From: Zafaria ginkgonis
Lineage (GTDB): Bacteria; Actinomycetota; Actinomycetes; Actinomycetales; Micrococcaceae
Assembly (NCBI RefSeq): GCF_039540195.1
Contig: NZ_BAABEO010000008.1
Location: forward strand, 558,001 to 622,000
Length of the DNA stretch: 64,000 nt
Direction of reading: 5' to 3'
The translations under genes and the position numbers were made by a program. The notes below the pieces were generated by a model. That model made no database searches. It was not told the origin of the DNA and saw nothing but the letters and a program-made list of their open reading frames with translations. This document shows positions 59,393 to 64,000 of this stretch, piece after piece; the first letter of the stretch is position 1, and the number at the start of each line of letters is the position of its first letter.

Positions 59393-60895
59393 TCAAATGG
59401 AGTGCGCCCCAGATGGATTGTGCCGGGCGCTGCCGGCGGCGACTGCGGGGCGGTCCTCCAGGCCGGCGTCGAAATCCTCGTGGGCTTCCGCCGGAACGGG
59501 TGGCTGGCCCGGCCGCAGCATGCGGCGCGCCAGCTCGGCGAGGAACAGGACGACGAGGTTCGGGGCGAGGGCGATGAGGCCCGAGTCGATGCCGCCGGTC
59601 TTGATCCCGCCGAAGGTGATGATGGCCACGGTCAGCGTTCCGGCCAGGATGCCCAGCGTGACGGGGATGCCGCCCACCCGCACCTTCCGGGCGATGGCGA
59701 AGGCAACCGCCGGAGCCATTTGGGTCAGGCCTCCGTAGGTGAGCAGCAGGAGCGAGGCGATGTCCGACTTCGCCAATCCGAAGCTCAGCGCCAGGCCGAC
59801 TGCGATGGCGACCATCACGTGGTTGATCCGGAACCGCAGCTTCGGGTTCTTGATCGAGAGCACGTTGTGCGAGATCAGCAGGGAGATGCCCATGGCGATG
59901 GCGCCGGCGGGCACCATGGCCGCCGCGGCGCCGCCGATGGCGATCACCGCGATGAGCGGCTCGGGCAGGGTGGCCTGGGCGACGCCCAGCAGCACGGAAT
60001 TGCCCTTGGTCTTCGGGTCGAGGATCAGGATGCCGGCCAGGCCGGTCAGGATCGGGATGATCAGGGCCAGCTGATAGATGGCGATCCAACTGACGTTGCG
60101 CCTCAGGACCCTGCCGCTCTTGGCGGCAAAGACCGGTGCCCACAGGTGCGGGAAGGTGTTGAAGCCGGCGCCCAGGCCCGTGACGATGACGGAGGTGATC
60201 CAGAAGGTGGAATCGAAGCCGGTGCGGGACACGGTGAAGTAGTCCGAGGAGACCTCGTTGACCCTCCCCACGACCTCCGGGATTCCGCCGACGCCGGCAA
60301 CGACGCCCGCCAGGACGACGATCAGCGCGGCAACCATCACGAAGTCCTTGAAGATGGCAACCCGCGCCAGGCCGCGGATACCGGCCCAAATCACGAACAC
60401 GACCACCAGGGCGCTGGCCACGATCATGCTGTAGCCGCTGGCGGATGCGCTGCCGGTGGCGAGCTGGACGATCAGGCCCAGGCCCGTGATCTGCAGTTGC
60501 AGGTACGGGATGAGGAAGATCGCGCCGACGACCGCCACGGTCCTGCCGAGGGTGGGGCTCCCGAAGCGGTCCTTGAAGAAGTCGGCCATGGTCAGGTAGC
60601 CGCGGTTGGCTCCGAGGGCCCGCTGGCGCGGGGTGATGAAGTACTGCAGCACGCAGGCAATCGTCAGGTAGCCGATGGCGAAGAGTGCGGCCACGCCCCC
60701 GCCGAAGGCAATGCCGGCCAGGCCGAGGAAGCTGAAGGTGGTCAGGGACTCGCCGGCCTGCAGGAACCAGGTGGTCCACCGCGGCAGGTCGCGCTTTCCG
60801 ACGGTCCAGCCGGCGAGCGAGGTCTGGCGTTTGCGGGACCAGACCCCCAGCACGCCGATGAAGACGATGCCGAGGATGATCAGGGTGGTAAGCAT
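59393..60895 (-). CDS. Sodium:solute symporter (SSS family, MctP-like)
   Basis: Na+-coupled uptake of an organic acid, amide or similar solute. 500 residues and about thirteen membrane segments: DLPRWTTWFLQAGESLTTFSF, RALGANRGYLTMADFFKDRF and the conserved GAGFNTFPHLWAP are typical of SSS proteins; the hydrophilic C-terminus (PVPAEAHEDFDAG...) is cytoplasmic. ATG overlaps the DUF3311 stop by one base. The operon amidase-DUF3311-SSS suggests the substrate is an amide or the product of its hydrolysis. Expression may be controlled by the AsnC regulator upstream. Confidence 0.9.
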   Translation of the reverse strand: MLTTLIILGIVFIGVLGVWSRKRQTSLAGWTVGKRDLPRWTTWFLQAGESLTTFSFLGLAGIAFGGGVAALFAIGYLTIACVLQYFITPRQRALGANRGYLTMADFFKDRFGSPTLGRTVAVVGAIFLIPYLQLQITGLGLIVQLATGSASASGYSMIVASALVVVFVIWAGIRGLARVAIFKDFVMVAALIVVLAGVVAGVGGIPEVVGRVNEVSSDYFTVSRTGFDSTFWITSVIVTGLGAGFNTFPHLWAPVFAAKSGRVLRRNVSWIAIYQLALIIPILTGLAGILILDPKTKGNSVLLGVAQATLPEPLIAVIAIGGAAAAMVPAGAIAMGISLLISHNVLSIKNPKLRFRINHVMVAIAVGLALSFGLAKSDIASLLLLTYGGLTQMAPAVAFAIARKVRVGGIPVTLGILAGTLTVAIITFGGIKTGGIDSGLIALAPNLVVLFLAELARRMLRPGQPPVPAEAHEDFDAGLEDRPAVAAGSARHNPSGAHSI

Positions 60896-61182
60896 CAGTG
60901 GCCCTCCCCTTCGGTGACGGCGTGCCGTGCACGGCGCAGGTCGTCGCGTTCGGCTTCGAGGCGGTCGAGTTCGTCGCCGCCCTCGCGCAGGTAGCTCCGT
61001 TCGACGATCTGCAAGGAGACGACCGTCAGGATCACCATGGCGGACATCCAGACGACGGCGGCCGGAAGTCCCAGCCAGAAGGTCGGCTTCGAGACGAAGG
61101 GCAGCAGGGGCGTGAAGATCATCCCCAGGACGGGAACGGCGGCGATGGCCAGCCGCTTGGGCGAGGCAAGGGCGGTGCTCAT
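60895..61182 (-). CDS. DUF3311-type small membrane protein
   Basis: 95 residues, two membrane segments (about 12-33 and 38-60) and a charged, coiled-coil-like C-terminus (EGGDELDRLEAERDDLRRAR). DUF3311 proteins accompany SSS symporters as small companions, similar to YhdT/PanF pairs. Its ATG overlaps the amidase stop (ATGA) and its stop overlaps the symporter start (TGATG), so all three are translationally coupled. Confidence 0.85.
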   Translation of the reverse strand: MSTALASPKRLAIAAVPVLGMIFTPLLPFVSKPTFWLGLPAAVVWMSAMVILTVVSLQIVERSYLREGGDELDRLEAERDDLRRARHAVTEGEGH

Positions 61183-62609
61183 AGGACTGCGGCTCCTTGG
61201 GGGCGAACGGATGAGCAGGAGGAGAGTTGTTCGAAGGCGGAGGCCAGGCGAAGCAGGCGGGCGTCGCTGCCGCGCGCACCGATCATCTGGAGGCCTACGG
61301 GAAGCCCGGAAGGCGTGAAGCCTGCCGGGACGGAGAGGGCGGGCAGGCCCAGCGGGGTGAACAGGTACGGGGCACGCATCCAGTCGAGGTAGCTTTCGAG
61401 CCGCTGCCCCTCGATCTCGGTGGGGTACTCCAGATCGGCGTCGAACGGAGCCACCTGCGACGCCGGCGCGATCACCAGGTCGTAGCGCTCGAAGAACCTT
61501 GCCGCCTCGCGGATCAGGCGGGTCATGCCTTCCTCCGCCCGCAGCACATCCCGACCACTCAGGGGTGCGCCGTCGCGGATGTTTCCGGCAAGCAGGTGGT
61601 GGAACAGGGCGGGATCGGCGTCCAGATCGTCGCCCCAGGCCGCGTGGAACGTGGCCGCCCGCAGCACCCTGAAGACTTCGTCGGAACCGTCAAGGTCGGG
61701 GCAGGTGAGCTCGACGTGCGCGCCGAGTCCGGCCAGCGCTTCGGCCTGGGGGTCCAGGACGTCCAGGACCTCCCGGGCCACCGGCACCCGGCCGCCGAGC
61801 GTGGGCGCGTAGGCGATCCGCAGTCCGGCGAAATCCTGCGGGGACGGCTCTTTGGCGGGAACCTCCCCGGCGGGCGGGAAGACCGAGAACGGATCCTCCG
61901 GCGAGGCACCGGTCATGGCCGAGAACAGCAGGGCCACGTCGTCGGCGGTGCGCCCCATCGGCCCGGCGACTCCGAGGGGGCAGAAGACATTGGTGCCGTC
62001 CGTGTTGGGGACCATGCCCGGTGTCGGGCGAAGTCCCACCACGTTGCAGAAGGAGGCCGGGTTGCGCAGGGAACCACCCATGTCGCTGCCGTCCGCGATC
62101 GGCTGGAATCCGGAGGCCAGCGCGGCGGCCGCGCCACCGCTGCTGCCGCCGGCCGACTTGGATGGATCGTAAGGATTGCGGGTCACTCCGAAGACGCGGT
62201 TGAAGGTGTGGGAGCCGGCCGCATACTCGGGCACGTTGGTCTTGCCCAGCAGGATGGCGCCGGCGTCGAGGATGCGCTGCACGTGCAGGTCGTTCGCGTC
62301 CGGAACGAAGTCCGCGTGGCGCGGGTGGCCGAAGGTGGTCCGCATCCCGGCGGTGCGGGCGGTGTCTTTGAAGCTGATGGGCAATCCGTGCAGCGGCCCG
62401 GTCGGTTCGCCGGCCGCGAGTTTGCGGTCGGCCTCCGCCGCGGCCGCCCGCGCGCCATCCTCATCGATGGTGACGACGGCGTTCACCACGGGGTTGAGCC
62501 TGTCGATCTGCTCCAAGTGGGCTTCCAGCACTTCCACGGCGGATACCTGGCGGGAGCGCATCAGCTCGGTCAGCTCGACGGCCCCGCGGTAGACCAATTC
62601 ATTCGTCAT
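61179..62609 (-). CDS. Amidase (amidase signature family)
   Basis: Hydrolyses an amide to acid and ammonia. 476 residues with the Ser-cisSer-Lys triad: Lys in PISFKDTA, SAGGSSGGAAAAL with the cis-Ser, and nucleophilic Ser in GSDMGGSLRNPA. Resembles the general amidase/indoleacetamide group; not GatA (no GatC/GatB partners). First of three coupled genes with DUF3311 and the SSS symporter. Its start region contains an arm of the inverted repeat, so the AsnC regulator upstream may block initiation. Substrate unknown. Confidence 0.92.
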   Translation of the reverse strand: MTNELVYRGAVELTELMRSRQVSAVEVLEAHLEQIDRLNPVVNAVVTIDEDGARAAAAEADRKLAAGEPTGPLHGLPISFKDTARTAGMRTTFGHPRHADFVPDANDLHVQRILDAGAILLGKTNVPEYAAGSHTFNRVFGVTRNPYDPSKSAGGSSGGAAAALASGFQPIADGSDMGGSLRNPASFCNVVGLRPTPGMVPNTDGTNVFCPLGVAGPMGRTADDVALLFSAMTGASPEDPFSVFPPAGEVPAKEPSPQDFAGLRIAYAPTLGGRVPVAREVLDVLDPQAEALAGLGAHVELTCPDLDGSDEVFRVLRAATFHAAWGDDLDADPALFHHLLAGNIRDGAPLSGRDVLRAEEGMTRLIREAARFFERYDLVIAPASQVAPFDADLEYPTEIEGQRLESYLDWMRAPYLFTPLGLPALSVPAGFTPSGLPVGLQMIGARGSDARLLRLASAFEQLSSCSSVRPQGAAVL

Positions 62610-62677
62610 GATTCATCTAGCCCTAACTTTGTTTCTTTTTGAATCGCCCACTTGCGAATTACGGGGCTGATGAATCA
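62609..62677. promoter_or_regulatory. Widely spaced inverted repeat at amidase promoter
   Basis: TGATTCATC at 62609-62617 and GATGAATCA at 62669-62677: perfect 9-base inverted arms spaced 51 bases. The second arm is a palindrome, TGAT-GA-ATCA. The first overlaps the amidase ribosome site. Suggests two operator sites for the AsnC regulator coded upstream, possibly with DNA looping. Confidence 0.55.
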
Positions 62678-62838
62678 CCGTAGTGCCATGGATCACATTT
62701 GGCTAGGGGTCTGCCGAAGGTTTCTTGGGCAGGGGACGCAGGCGCGGCCGGACGCGTCGAAAGGGCGCACGGCATGGCGCCAGGGCGACTGGATCCCAGA
62801 TGGTGGCGGTCAGGCCCGGAAAAGGGCCGGCGCCGGGC

Positions 62839-63804
62839 TCAGGAGCGTTCGGGCATGCGCGTGCCGCCGCGCTTGTACGCGCGGACAACCAGCGAACTGC
62901 GCACCGCGAGGGCACGTTCGGCCCAAGGGGATTCAAGGAGGAAGGAGCGCAGTTCGTTCAGGCCGGGCACGGTCACGTTGGCCATCAGCTGGAACTCGCC
63001 CAGCGCCATGGCCGCGTAGCGCACGCACGGCTCGGCGCCGAGGAGACGCCCGACGTCGGCGACTTCCGCCGGAGCGGTGCGCACCCAGATCACGGCTTCG
63101 ATCGGCAGCCCGATGTCCGCGGGTTCCACGATGGCCCGGACGCTCAGGTTGCCCACTTCCAGGAGGGTATTGAGCCGCCGTCGCACGGCCGGCGCGGACA
63201 GGCCCACGGCCTCGGCGAGTTCGGCGACCGGAACCCGCCCGTCGGCGACCAGCAACTGCACCAGGCGCGAATCGACGTCGTCGAGGATGGCGCTGGCGCT
63301 GGGCCGGGACGGAGGGGGCGGAACGTCCTGGAGCGCGGCGGTCTCGGCGGCGGTGATCGGGCCGGGGTGCCATTCGGCCACCGTGCGGAAGTACTCCATC
63401 AGCGGCCAGGCGTTCACCTGCGTCACGCCGGCGAGCGCCGGAAGCTCCTCGAGCACCAGGCTGGAAAGCCGTCCCGGCCGGGCCTGGACTTCGAACAACA
63501 GCCGCGTGGGGCTGGTGAGGGCATAGAGGAAGTTGGCGTCAGGATCCTTGGCCAGTTCCTCGGCGATGCCGGCCAGCCGCGCGGGCTCGCACTGCACCTC
63601 GACAAGATGGGTCGGCCCCAGCGTCACCAGGCCGGCCACGCGCACCGTCCCGGACTCCAGGAGGGCCATGCCGCGCCGCGTCACGGTGCTGAAGGACTCC
63701 CCCAGCACGTCGGCGACCCGGCGCCAGGAGGCGCGGCCGTTGACCTGGAGGGCGCCGACGATCCGCCGGTCCAGTCCATCCAGTTCGCGCGAAGGTGCGT
63801 GCAT
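62839..63804 (-). CDS. Lrp/AsnC family regulator with tandem domains
   Basis: 321 residues with two full AsnC modules in one chain. Each has an N-terminal HTH (about 8-55: LDRRIVGALQVNGRASWRRV; about 175-225: DSRLVQLLVADGRVPVAELA) and a RAM/ligand domain (VAGLVTLGPTHLVEVQ; RAIVEPADIGLPIEAV). Start: ATG at 63804 with GGGTGGGTGG in front; longer readings have odd composition. It precedes the amidase operon by 229 bases on the same strand and probably controls it in response to an amino acid or amide. Confidence 0.87.
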   Translation of the reverse strand: MHAPSRELDGLDRRIVGALQVNGRASWRRVADVLGESFSTVTRRGMALLESGTVRVAGLVTLGPTHLVEVQCEPARLAGIAEELAKDPDANFLYALTSPTRLLFEVQARPGRLSSLVLEELPALAGVTQVNAWPLMEYFRTVAEWHPGPITAAETAALQDVPPPPSRPSASAILDDVDSRLVQLLVADGRVPVAELAEAVGLSAPAVRRRLNTLLEVGNLSVRAIVEPADIGLPIEAVIWVRTAPAEVADVGRLLGAEPCVRYAAMALGEFQLMANVTVPGLNELRSFLLESPWAERALAVRSSLVVRAYKRGGTRMPERS

Positions 63805-63903
63805 GACCACCCACCCGATTATGCCGCCTTGCTGCGCTTCCCGCGGCGCATGCCCGGTCCACGCCCCCACGCGCCTCCCGGCCACCCTGCACCGGGGCGG
63901 GCG

Positions 63904-64000
63904 TCAGAGCACCTTGGACAGGAACTCGCGCAGCCGCGGCTGCGTGGGGTTGCCGAAGACGTCCTCGGGGGTCCCCTCCTCGCAGACCACGCCGTCGGCC
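63904..64000 (-). CDS. Amino-acid ABC transporter ATPase, C-terminal fragment
   Basis: The last 31 residues of an ATPase, cut by the window edge (start lies beyond 64000). The tail DGVVCEEGTPEDVFGNPTQP followed by RLREFLSKVL is typical of GlnQ/HisP-type amino-acid transporters, where it follows the H loop. No further features can be given. It is not the same gene as the ATPase at 48386-49159. Confidence 0.85.
   Translation of the reverse strand, partial: ADGVVCEEGTPEDVFGNPTQPRLREFLSKVL

Noticed and set aside
62652..63173. Plus-strand frame between amidase and AsnC genes
   Set aside because: Mostly antisense to the AsnC gene, no ribosome site, low-complexity translation.

Overview
The window is chromosomal DNA of a high-GC actinobacterium. 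The gene set (menaquinone pathway with a MenJ-type reductase, EfeUOB, MarR/MFS pairs, a class II tRNA-Tyr, FprA, secreted Tat proteins), the dense packing and the many TANNNT promoters directly in front of start codons point to the Micrococcaceae (Arthrobacter-like). That placement is an inference from gene content; no 16S gene is present. One run of 8 N (35543-35550) marks an assembly join. No phage, IS element, CRISPR array or rRNA was seen.

Layout. 1-11997: a truncated DEAD-box RNA helicase, a MOSC protein, a MarR/MFS/aldo-keto reductase group, the reverse transsulfuration pair cbs-mccB, an AlkA-type DNA glycosylase, a double-hotdog thioesterase and a second MarR/MFS pair. 12021-12720 is a gene-free stretch with a 16-bp tandem repeat. 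12721-19562: thioredoxin, a small unknown, RtcB RNA ligase facing a PPK2/P-type ATPase operon, tRNA-Tyr and YajQ. 19652-31342 is an iron and peroxide island: a two-gene operon of large secreted proteins (a seven-repeat FG-GAP propeller with Ig-like domains, and a protein with an unknown His-rich C-terminal domain), the efeUOB ferrous iron importer, HtpX, and a Fur-family regulator with catalase. Three 19-bp sequences resembling DtxR/IdeR iron boxes lie in front of the secreted pair, efeU and fur-katA.

31458-41397: FprA, RarD, two overlapping alpha/beta hydrolases, gabT, an NSS transporter with a 45-residue MetS-type partner (too short for routine ORF calling), a divergent PucR regulator, a SUKH-like protein and a HIT protein. 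41502-55694 holds most of menaquinone synthesis: polyprenyl synthase, menJ and menG in one operon, then menF, menD and menC, with an amino-acid ABC transporter, a secreted intradiol-dioxygenase-like lipoprotein and PhoX interspersed. A 3 x 56-bp hairpin repeat fills the divergent menG/menF promoter.

55782-64000: a PAP2 phosphatase, an MFS exporter, a metallo-beta-lactamase-fold protein, a small unknown, then an amidase / DUF3311 / sodium:solute symporter operon behind a tandem-domain AsnC regulator with a widely spaced inverted repeat at the amidase promoter. The C-terminus of an amino-acid ABC ATPase runs off the end. The main candidates for new biology are the iron-boxed secreted pair, the 56-bp repeat array, the P-type ATPase lacking usual calcium ligands beside PPK2, and the gabT/NSS/MetS/PucR group.
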